Assembly: GCF_002865645.1 (NCBI RefSeq)
Contig: NW_020194589.1
Coordinates: 62,001 to 126,000 of the forward strand
Direction: 5' to 3'
Source of the DNA: Hyaloscypha bicolor E
Taxonomy: Eukaryota; Ascomycota; Leotiomycetes; Helotiales; Hyaloscyphaceae
DNA: 64,000 nucleotides
Position 1 is the first letter of the stretch. Each line of letters starts with the position of its first letter. Of the stretch, positions 48,813 through 59,700 are shown one piece after another. A program made the position numbers and the translations under genes. The notes beneath the pieces were generated by a model, which did no database searches, had not been told where the DNA came from, and saw only the letters and a list, made by a program, of their open reading frames with translations.

Positions 48813-49572
48813 CATGTGGGGCCAGGTTGCAAAGTACTTGCTCAAGGGCTTCGATGCGAAGAAGCTTCCGGCGGATATGGCATACATGAGCGAATACGAG
48901 ACTGTTGCCGAGGACAAGGAAGTATGCTGTGCGGCGGGAGAGGATTTGCTCGCGCATGATGCGTTGCAGGAGATCTTTGACTATCGGGCTGCGACGTCGG
49001 CGCGTGAGGTGCACGAGGCGGTCAAGGCTTCCGAACGAGCTGGCAAGTCGCGACTCGAGGCGGAGAACACGCATGCGCTGCAGCTCCATGTCGCGGCACG
49101 AGCACACATCGAAAGATTCATCCTGTCTGCTGCAGTTTGGCAACTCAACTGCCTGCCTGCCGCCACCCCGAGCGCCATCAAGACTGTTCTTGGTAGACTC
49201 ATCTCTCTGTTCGGTTTGACGGCCATCGCGAGCCCACTTGAACCGTTTGCGTCCTCGTTTCTTGGCTACGGCTATATCACTAGCTCCCACCTCAAGGATA
49301 TGCAGAAGCAGATCGATGACTTGCTGGAGGTCTTGCTGCCGGATGCGATTGCGCTGACTGATGCTTGGTCCTTCTCGGATGCGAGTCTGGCTAGTGCGCT
49401 TGGATGTGCTGATGGCGATATCTGTGCGCGGCTCTTGGCCTGGACTAGACAGTTGCCCATCAATGTCGAGGCTGCGAAGAATGGTGGCGTGTTCAAGAAG
49501 GGTTGGGAGGAGAACATTCGTCCGTTCTTGAACCGGGACCTGTCGCATCTCGACGTCAAGGCCAAGTTGTAA
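48813..49572 (+). CDS. Acyl-CoA oxidase, C-terminal part with AKL signal
   Basis: Continues the oxidase of 37930-39336 in frame: after Val comes MWGQVAKYLLKGFDAKKLP, then the helical C-terminal ACOX domain (about 250 residues) rich in Ala, Leu and Arg. The last residues are HLDVKAKL before TAA at 49570-49572. AKL is an accepted type-1 peroxisome targeting signal. Left exons (1295 nt) plus this exon (760 nt) make 2055 nt, 684 residues plus stop, the normal size for fungal acyl-CoA oxidases. Separated from its promoter, this half could only be expressed from an ATG in or near the TIR (an open frame starts at 48685) or at Met 48814. It lacks the FAD-binding part and the catalytic Glu. No frameshift or stop is present. 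Confidence 0.92.
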
Positions 49573-50208
49573 AAATTTTTTGGCGTTGTTGGGTGCATGG
49601 TTCGCTTTGCTGGGTTTGATCTGCGGAGTTTGCTTTGCATGGGAGTTGAAATGTTTGCATGCGTTGATGGAGGATGTCCCTTGCTACGTACGTATGAGCT
49701 CCGATAGATCGCTCCACGAGGAGAGTAATAGCTGATAACTAATTGCCATGACTCAACCATCAACTACAGGAGTCCACATTCCCATCTTGCCACTGATCTG
49801 CTTCACGATCTCTCGCAGCCCTCTCATCCTCTCGTCTCTTGCGGAGCAGAGGAACAGCGACGCAACAGGCCATGCATGGATCAAACTGACACTGATTTCG
49901 ACGTTTATTGTAACGAACGAATCAATTATCTTGCTCCATAATGTTGAGTAGTGCAACAATCAATCGCGTCCTATTAATTTTAGCGTTAATAGCTCGACTT
50001 CGGGCGTCTGTCGCACGTGCGGTACAATACAGTACTATAGACTACATGAGATAACGAACACGTATGGTGTCAGCGCCAAAAGTGCACCACAGGCATGCGG
50101 GATTAGTCAGCTTACCCACTTGCGGGGCCAGTTCCTTATGTACCGTCCCCGCCCCGTAAGGGCACCTCCCTGGCTAAAGAACTGCATAAGGAACCGTACC
50201 AAAAGTTT
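49573..50208. other. 3' flank of oxidase, GC-balanced, no further gene
   Basis: Normal composition. Short ORFs on both strands are not supported by domains. A perfect 10-bp inverted pair, GTTCCTTATG (50131-50140) and CATAAGGAAC (50185-50194), lies just before the minisatellite. Confidence 0.5.
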
Positions 50209-50768
50209 ACCCCAATTATTAGGGCTGAAAATCTGCCCCAATTATTTAGGCTCAAGATAGCCCCAATTATTGGGGCTTAAGATTAACCCCAATTATTAGG
50301 GCTCAAGATTAGCCCTAATTATTAGGACTCAAGATCAGCCCCAATTATTAGAGCTTAAGATTAATTCCAATTATTAGAGCTTAAAATTAGCTCTAATTAT
50401 TAGGACTTAAAATAGCCCTAATTATTAGAGCTCAAGATTAGCTCTAATTATTTGGGCTCAAGATTAGCCCTAATTATTAGGGCTTAAGATTAATTCCAAT
50501 TATTTAGGATTATAATTAGCCCTAATAATTAGAGCTTAAAATTAATCCTAATTATTTGGGATTATAATTAGCCCTAATTATTAGGGCTTAAGATTAACCC
50601 CAATTATTTAGAATTATTAGGGCTCAAGATTAGCTCTAATTAATTAGGCTTATAATTAGCTCTAATTATTAGAGCCTATAATTAACCCTAATTATTAGGG
50701 CTAAAAATCTATTCTAATTATTTGGGTTTATAATTAACTCTAATTATTTAAGCTTATAATTTATTTTA
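50209..50768. repeat. 26-bp minisatellite with left-to-right decay
   Basis: About 21-22 units of the form AATTATTAGGGCTCAAGATT plus AGCCCT/AACCCC (period 26; a few units lose or gain bases). The left units keep CCCCAATTATTGGGG. Units become AT-richer to the right, ending as AATTATTTAAGCTTATAATT. Each unit contains a short palindrome around AATT. It marks the edge between the gene island and RIP DNA. Confidence 0.9.
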
Positions 50769-51200
50769 ATTAATATAAATATGATTTTTTTTAATATTAT
50801 ATAAAAAATAAAATAATTTTTATTTTATATTTAAAATATAATTTCTTATAATTAATTTTTTAAAATTTTTTTTTATATAAATACTTTATTAATAAAAAAC
50901 TAATATTTAAATTTAATATAAAAAAATAATTCAAAACTAGTATTAAAATCTTATTTAATATATATACTTTTATAATTTCTTTTTATTTAATATAGACTAT
51001 TTTTTCTTTAATTTAAATTAATATATATTTAATAAAAACTAATATAAATTTAAAATAATAAAATTAATTAATTATATATATAATATAAATTAAATTAAAT
51101 AACTAGAAATCCGAATACTTATTAATATTATTTTTAAAAAAAAATAGAAAAAATTCAATTTTTTAATAAATATAATATTTTATTTATAATTATTAATAAT
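50769..51200. other. AT-rich RIP desert
   Basis: Extremely AT-rich with long A and T runs. Nothing recognised. Confidence 0.5.
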
Positions 51201-51237
51201 TATTAAAGCTTTTGTTTTTTTTAAATAGCTTTAATAA

Positions 51238-51340
51238 TTTAATAATAATATATTAATAATAATAATATATTAATAATAATAATATATTAATAATAATAAT
51301 ATATTAATAATAATAATATATTAATAATAATAATAATTAT
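51238..51340. repeat. 17-bp AT array
   Basis: About six copies of TATATTAATAATAATAA (period 17), pure A/T, at the start of the second copy of the dispersed repeat. Confidence 0.8.
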
Positions 51341-53450
51341 TTAATTTTAATAAAAGGCAAAAAATAAGCTATTATTATTAATTTTATAAAAACTAATTTA
51401 TAATATTATTATTATTCCTAATAGTATTATAAATATATTTATTAAATAAAGAAATAATATTTGCTAGCTATTTAATAATACTTATAAAAAACTTACTAGT
51501 ATAGCTAATATTTTTGTTATTTCTTAAAAAAAAAAGAAACTAGTTTCAAGTAATATTTTCTTAAAGTATTTACAAGTAATAATATAGGCAATTATTAACT
51601 TCCTAATATAAGTTAAGTTATTTAGCTAAAAGATATAATAATTATCTTATTTCTTAACTTATATATATATTTTATAAATAATATTAACTCGGGTATTATT
51701 AAGATAAAAGAATTTATATTATCTTTAATATATATTAAATAATACCTTTATAATATAAAATAAATTATTAATTGAATTATTTAATTATAAAAAACTAATT
51801 AATATTTTATAATCTTAAATAAATATTATAGAGTAATTATATACTAATAATTATATATAGGCTTATATAACTATATTTACTATATTTAAGCTTTAGTATT
51901 CTATATTATATTTTCTTTCTTCTAGATCTATTTATATATTATTATTATTATAATAATAATAATAATAATAATAATAAAGAAAGTTTTATATTAATTATTT
52001 ATAAAATATATTCTTTTTTTCTTTACTATAAATAACTAGTATTAAAATATTAAAGATATTTAAAAAAAATAAGACTTATTTCTTTTATATTTAGTTTCTC
52101 GAATTTATATTTATAATATTTGCTTATTAAAGCTAAATTCGAATAAAGAACTGCTTTAAAGAATAGAAACTGGAATTTCTATTATTTTATAAAGCTATTT
52201 CTTTAATAATTTCTTATTACTAAGTTAATTTTATTAAAATAAAATAATTTAATTAATAATAATATAATAAGCTTTTAAAATATCTAATTATAAGTAAATT
52301 ATTAACTATTTTTAAAAGCTATACTTTATAGCTATAAAAACAAGTTAATTTAATTATTTATTAAAACATTTATTAAATATATATAATATTTTAATATTTT
52401 ATAATATTAGTAAAATATAAAATTAATAGCTTTTAAAAACTCTCTATTACTCGATTTATTAATATAGTAAGTATTTATTTACAAATTATATAATCTATTA
52501 TATTTAGCTTATTTTTTATAGAACTAAATTTTCTTATATCTAATCTTATTTTTATGTATAACCTCATTTATATTTAACTCTTATATATATAAAAGAATAA
52601 TATATTCGGGAATCTTATTATTAATAAAGTTTTTATTAGACTAAACTCGCTATAATTATTATATTTTAGGAAATATATTATTTAAATAAAATTTAAAAGA
52701 AATATTAATAAATAATTAATATAAAATAAATTATTCTTATTAAATTAAAAGTATTATATAATTTAGCTAAATAATAGCCTTATATATAATATTATTATAT
52801 ATTATTATTTTAAATATATTAGATGAGCTAATTATAGCTAATTATTTTAGAAAATTATAATAGCTATTTAAGTTATTTAAAAGAGGCTTATATATAATTA
52901 AATTTTTTATAGTTTTTCTATTATATATTTTATTAAAAATATATTTATTAGAACTTTATATTTATTTAATTTAATAATATAAATAATTAGTAATAAGCTA
53001 GTAATTATTTATATAAATTTAATATAATATATAATATAATATTATATAAGTATAATAAAATTACTTAATACTTTATATCTTTTCTTTATTTAAATAAATT
53101 CGATATATAGGTTTTCTTATATTAGAAGTTTTTAAAACTTGAAATTATATTTTTTCTTAAAAGAGCTTTTATATTATAATTTCAAAATTTGAAAATAAGC
53201 TAATAGTTATAATAAAATAAAAGGAAATAACTAAAGAGGCTTTTAATACTATTAATAAAAGAATTAATAATATAATTATAACTATAATATCTTTTTATTA
53301 TAAATCGAATTCTTATAGAAAAATAATTAAAGAATAATTATAAACTAATTATAATTTTATATATTTATAAAATAAAGATATAAAACCTCTAAATTATAAA
53401 ATTATTTTAGTATATAAAATTTTTTAATATATAAAAATAAATATTAGTTC
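51341..53450. repeat. Unknown dispersed repeat, copy B, uninterrupted
   Basis: Matches, in order and same orientation, the pieces at about 15.4-16.87, 23.10-23.76 and 27.9-28.33 kb. There the Copia and Fot1/Pogo elements (plus extra DNA) split the other copy. Divergence between copies is mostly transitions, as expected from RIP on a duplicated sequence. No protein could be read from it; it could be a decayed LTR, non-coding element or the flank of a larger one. Confidence 0.6.
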
Positions 53451-54670
53451 TATTTTTTAGGCTAAAATGTTTTTAATATTAAGGATCTAACTAAAAAGAT
53501 TAGAATATTATTAGTTTTATTCTTTATATTTAAAAGCTAATATTAATACGAAATTATATACTATAATACTATTTCTAAAAGAAATCTTTTAAAAGAATTT
53601 TCTTAGAAAATTACGAGTCTTATAAAAAATTATTTAAAAAGGTATAGCTTCTAGGAAATTTCTTATAAGAGCTATATTTTTTCAAAAGCTATAATTCCCC
53701 AGAAATCTTATTATAAGACTTATAATTTCCTAATAAATTTCTCTTAACTTATAGCTTATAAGAAAAAGATCTCAGATTATAGTTTTAAAAAGCCCGATTA
53801 TAAAAGCTTTTTTCTAGTTATTATAATATTTCAAGAACTTTTTATTAAATTAGTAATTTTCTTCTATAAATAATAAAGAAAGACTTATAAAGTTATATAT
53901 AATTTATAATTAAATAAAAGAATACGAATTAATAAATTAGATCTTTATAGAAAATATATTAAAAAGTATATAAATCTAAAGTTATTATATTAAAGAAGTT
54001 CTAGGCTTTAAGCTTTATTACTTTAATTATTTATATTATCTAATATTAATTAAAGCAAAACATATAAAAGTATAATTTCTCTAATTAAAATATTAGAAAA
54101 TATAGTTTTTATAATATATATAAGAAAATATCTTATTTAAATATTATTACTATTTCTTTATTTTAAAAATAGAAATACTAAAATAATATTAATTAAAAAC
54201 TAATAGAAACTTTATAATTTCAGGAATTATAAAACTTTTATCTAGTTTTATAAAAAGAATAAAAACTAAATAAAATTATATATTATAAAAATAAATAGTA
54301 TTATAAAGAGCCTTATAAAGCTTAGTTTATTTTTAGATTTAAAGAAGTTCAAATTTAGTTCTTTATTACTTGAATTTAAAGAAGCCGATTTAGGCCTTTT
54401 ATTATCTAATTAAATTCTTTTTTTAGCTAAGATTTTAGAGAATTAAAAGTTTAAATATAGCTTTTTATTACTTTAATTTAAAGGAAATTAATTCAAGTTT
54501 CTTATTATATAATTATAAATTTAGAATTAGCTCTTATATTCTTATTAGTAATTATATAAAAGTTCTTAAAAATGATTTTTGAAATACAGAATCTTTAATA
54601 AAATATAGCCCAGAATAATAAATAATTCTTAAATACTTTAGACTTAATACTTAAAATATATTAAAATTTA
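53451..54670. other. AT-rich RIP desert with local imperfect repeats
   Basis: Short imperfect duplications occur around 53590-53770 (variants of TTATAAGAGCTATA and AATTTCTTA/GAAATCTTA) and around 54310-54510 (AATTTAAAGAAG...TTCTTTATTA(C)TTGAA). No coding family recognised. Confidence 0.5.
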
Positions 54671-54674
54671 TTTA

Positions 54675-55770
54675 TTAGTTTACTAGAAATATATAATACT
54701 ATTTATATAAGTTAGTAAAGTTATTATTATTTAGAAATAAGAATTATAATATTATAGTATTAATATATAATTCCTAAATCTATTAAGTCTAATAAGAACT
54801 AGCTACTAATTAAATTACTTATATAATATAAGATTATATAATTATTACTTATTATTTATGTCCCGTTACTTCTAATTACTTCTATATTATATAACTATAT
54901 TATATAACTATATTATATAACTATATTATATAATTATTAATAATTATATTTATATTAATACTAGAGTTTTTCTAAAAAGACAAAAAATAATACTTTCTTC
55001 TAATTATATATAAATTCCCTAATTTGGTCTAGTATTAGATTTCCCCAAATACCCTATATATCTATATTACTTTTTAAGGTTTTAGTTATATATTAAAAGC
55101 TATAGCTTTTTATATATAACTTCTCCTCTTATAATATTCTTTTATCCTATATATCTATATTTTCTAATCTGGCCTAATACTAAATACCCGGATATCCTAA
55201 TACCTAAATAACTAAATATTCAGGTATTTAATTTCCTAATCCGGTCTAGTACTAGATATTTAGATACTAGATACCTAAATACTAGATATCTAGATATTAG
55301 ATATTAAGGAAATCTTTATATATATCTTTCTATTTCATATATTTATTTCTTATTCTATTTATATTTAATTTATTTCTCTATATCTAATTATATAATATTT
55401 GTATTAATAAGATATTTAGGAGTATTTAATAACTTTAATTTCGTTATAGAATTAATAGGATTTAATTCTCTCTTAATTTACTTAACTTCTATAATCTCTT
55501 ATTATTTATATTCTTAATAGAAATATATTATATTAATTATAAGGTATTTCTCTCAAATAGTATCTAATTTAATAAGATATTTATATAATAACTTCAAATT
55601 CATATAAATAACTAATAGTAGTTCTATTTCTAGTATTTTATTAATTATAAATTTAACTAAAATATTTATATTAAAACCATAAGTTATATTATAGAGTTCT
55701 AAAGCTAGAATACTTCTAGTAAATAATATTAGTATATTATAGTATAGCAGGCCGTATTTTTCAAAAATCA
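54675..55770 (-). mobile_element. Truncated Copia copy, minus strand
   Basis: Same family as the element at 16875-23090, reversed. 54675-54955 matches its LTR (on the minus strand: CGGGACATAA, then TTAGTAGCTAGTTCTTATTAGAC, then CTAAATAATAATAACTTTAC). 54955-55140 matches the stretch between RNase H and the 3' LTR. 55300-55770 matches RNase H. A segment near 55180-55310 of repeated ACTAGATA(C/T) units is extra. The copy stops at about 55770, in the last part of reverse transcriptase, so most of the element is missing. Confidence 0.75.
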
Positions 55771-55771
55771 T
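55553..55771 (-). pseudogene. Copia RNase H fragment
   Basis: The 72-codon minus-strand frame contains TRSILALELYNITYGFNINI and LEIELLLVIYMNLKLLYKYL. This aligns without gaps to the RNase H of the full Copia (SILVSEFYNMAYGFNIGALV, LVIYTDSKSLYECL). The catalytic Asp of YTDSKSL is replaced (YMNLKLL). Shorter than any functional unit. Confidence 0.8.
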
Positions 55772-56799
55772 ATTATTTTAGTAGTTTTAAGATTTAGGTT
55801 ATATAGTAAAGGCTATAGCCTTTTATATATAACTTGCGGAAATTATATAAGAAAGCTAGTTTTTCTATAATTCTAGAAAATAATCCCTTATAAGTATTTA
55901 ACTAATTAAGGTTTTATATATTATATACTATTTATATTTTACTATTAAGTTATGTTTTATACTTTAGTATACTTTATATAGGTTTTTGTCTTATTATAGT
56001 TTCTCTTTTATATATTTTATAATAAGTAATATAAGAAAAATAGAAACTTTATAATTAAGGTAATATTCTTATAAAGTTCTAAGAGGTATTTATAAAGTGA
56101 ATTATTAGCTTAGTAAATTAGAAGAGAAAAGAACTATTATAATACCTTAAGCCTAAGGCTAAAATATTAAGGATATATAAATATTAATTTTAGTATCTTA
56201 TATTAATTTCTAATATATCTAATAATTTGAATACGGATTAGCTATAAGATATAATTACTAGTATAATATATAGGAATAATAGAAATAGAGGCTAATTATA
56301 AAAAGAGAAAAAGTAAAGGAAATAGAATAAGAAATATTATACTAAGATAATATGAGTTAGACCTTAGTTAGAAATAGACTTTAATACTTAGAAATGAAGT
56401 TATATTATTAATTTATATATTATTTTTAGTTATAGTAAAAACCAGAATAAAGAAAGTATTAGTTTTAATAAAAAAGCTTATTTCTAAAGCCAGAAAATAT
56501 ATCTAAAAGAGAGAATATTCTTAATTTCAAGTAAAATAATAAATAGAAATCGGAAATGAGAAATTATATAAATAAACTAGAGAAGCTTCTAGAGAAAAGA
56601 AAAAATACTAAGTAAAAAAATAAAAGAAAATTCAGAAAAGTTAGAAAAATTAGCGAAATTATTTTTATTATTTTTATTATTACTTTTAATAATATTATTA
56701 GATATATCTAGTTTAGTAAAATTAAGGGAAAATATTATAAGTATTAAGCTAAAGAAATAGGAAAGAAAGTATAAATAATAGAAATAAAACTAGAAAAGC
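55772..56799. other. AT-rich stretch between Copia and Gypsy relics
   Basis: Contains another copy of the motif TATAGTAAAGGCTATAGCCTTTTATATATAACTT (55801-55834), also seen at 22639-22663 in the Copia 3' region and near 55085-55122. It is therefore probably one more Copia-derived scrap. From about 56280 readable, Lys/Glu-rich plus-strand coding leads into the Gypsy relic; no LTR could be matched. Confidence 0.45.
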
Positions 56800-59700
56800 T
56801 ATTATTTTATTATTACTAATATTAAAACTTAAATCTCGATTATATTTATTATTATTAACTAGTTTTTTTCTAATTCAGGTTTCTAAACTAAAAGATATAT
56901 TTAAATAAGAAATTAGCTTTTTAGAAACCTTATTAGTAAAAGTTTTAGGCTTGAAAACCTTATAATTAATTATAAAAGAAATTATTAAGATTAATATAGC
57001 CGAAAATAAATATATACTAGTACCGGATTTAAATTTACTATTTATAAGAGCTCCTAAAATATTATAGTTTTAGGGAAATAATATCTTTATATTTTCGAAA
57101 TAGTATATAAATATATATAAGAACTATTATATTTCTAATTATATTAAAAGAAAGAGAATTATTTATTATATTTCTCTTATTTATAAGAATTAAATTAAGG
57201 CTATACTAGAATATTATACTAATAACCCAGAAAATTACTAGAAAACTAAGTTCTTTAAGGCTTTACTAAAGGAATTCCGAGATTATAACTAGAAAATATT
57301 TAAAATTAGCTATAACTTTCTTAATTAGATTATTATATAAGCCCAGAATAAAGGAATTTCTTTTAAGTCTTATATTAATATATTTAATAAAGTATTAAAG
57401 AAATTACTAAAAAGAAAAGAAATAAATAAAATTATTTAGTATTAAGAATTTATAAGAAAGTTATTTATTCTAGTAAAAAATTATATTCTTAAGAATACGA
57501 ACTTTAAGCCTATAGATATTTCTATTTATAAATATAATAAGATATATAAAAGGATAATAATATTCTATTAATATATAGAAAAGAAATATTATTTTAATAT
57601 TACTAATAACCCAGATATATTTAGACTTAGATAAGAATACTTAGATATAATAATTTATAATATAGTTCCTAAACCAGAAAATAATTATTCTTTATTAGTT
57701 TCTTCTATTATATTTCTTAAAACTACTATAAATATAAGTAAGAAAAGAACCTAGCCTATAACTAATTATATAAAACCTATTAAAAATAATAAACCTGAGG
57801 AAAATAATATTAATTAGCTAGTAAGAAATCTAAAAAAAACTATTTATTATTACTATAATTTAAGAGAACTTATAAAAATAACTTAATATAACTATTATTA
57901 TAATTCGGAAAAATATTTATAGCTTATTTATATAACCTAATTAACTATAACTAGTATAATAGTATTAGTAGCCTAGTAAATATAATTCGGGTCTTTAGAA
58001 AAGATATACTAGAAGTTATAATAGAGGTTATAGAAAATACTATAATAGCTATAATAATTAAGCTAGAATAAGTAAGAATCTAGATAACTATATTTTAGAG
58101 ACAATTAAGTATAATTAGAGAATATTACTCAAGTTAATATAACCTATAATATAGACCTAGAACTAAAAGAACGAATTTATAATAAATACTATAATAGAAA
58201 TAAGAATAATAATATTAATTCAGAATATATTTATATTTTTTAGTTCTATTACTTATTAATAGAAAAGCTTATAAATTATAGATATATTTACTAATTTAAT
58301 AGAAAATAGTATAAAGAGCTATTTAAGCCCAAATAAGAAAGTATTTCCTTTTTCCTTACTAATAAATACTAGTAGTTTAACTAAATTATTTCTTAAATCC
58401 GAAAAAAAGAATTTAATTATAACTTAAATACTTAATCTAAAAATATCTAGAGATTAATAAGAAATATCTAGTTTATTAGATAAGAAAGAAAAAAAAGAAC
58501 TAGCTAACCGGAATCTATATATAGAAATAAATAAGTTATATTTAGGGAATCTAAATAGCCGCTTTGTCTTAAAGAAAATTATATTAGAATTACTAATATT
58601 TCAGGTTCTGGAATTAATAAATAATATTAAGATTTAGCTATAAATAGTATTTCTATTAATATTATAATAGATTTCTTATTAAGAAGAAAAAGAAAAGAAA
58701 TAGAAATAGATAAAGAGGTTTTCTAAAAATAAGCTAGAATAAAAGAAAAGCTATTTTATATAAGAGGCTAAAAGAATACTATTTTAAGAAATAATAAATA
58801 AAGAAATAGCCTAGCTAAGAATATAGATATTAATACTTCCGGAAATAAATAAGACAAATTAAGAACCTAGTATATTCTTAATTATAATAAGTATAAGACT
58901 TCTAAAATTAATAATATTCTAATAAAACTACTAAAGAAAGTAATTATTTTATTCCTAAAGATTTAGAAAAAAACAAGAATACTTATTAATATCTTAAAAA
59001 TACTAGATCTAGCTATTATACTTTAGAACTAATAAATTAAGAATAATACTTCTTATCTTACCATCTTATAAATAAGAAATACTATTATATTAAATATAAT
59101 TAGATATATTAGAAAATCTATAGAGCTAATAGCTATGGCTTATATAATAAATAGAATATTTAAGGAATTAGAAATACTAGTTTAAGTACCTAATACTAAT
59201 AAAATTATTTGATTTAAAAATAATAGTATTAATATTTGAATATTACTAGCTTATAAATATATTATATAATTTTTATATTTCTAATTTATATTTTAAGAAT
59301 CTTAAGAAAGTATTAAATATAAAGAAATAATTAATACTAGAGCTAAAAAAAAAAAAAATTCCGAAAAGATCTCTAGAAATATTAGCAAAGTAGTATATAA
59401 TACTATAGATTATTAAATATTTACTATTACTAGAGCGGAATTTGGATTTATAGAAATAGTAAAGCTTAAAGCTAAAGTTATAAATAAAGTAAGATATAAA
59501 GATATATTCTTTCTAGTTAAAGAAGCTCTAAAGATCCTATTTAGTTAATTATTCTTAGTAAAAATAAAGATAAATATTATATATAGAAGTAATAATCTAT
59601 AGAATAAAAAGTTTACTAATCTTAAAAATAACTAAAATACTTATATTATTATAATTATTTTATTTTTAAAAAATACCGGAAAGTAAAAGAAAATAATAGT

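Noticed and set aside
48520..49548. 342-codon open frame on the minus strand
   Set aside because: It is antisense to the C-terminal half of the acyl-CoA oxidase, starts and ends without domain support, and its tail runs through the TIR and AT-rich DNA.
50209..50768. CRISPR-like array
   Set aside because: Units are contiguous 26-bp tandem repeats with no unique spacers, and the host is eukaryotic.
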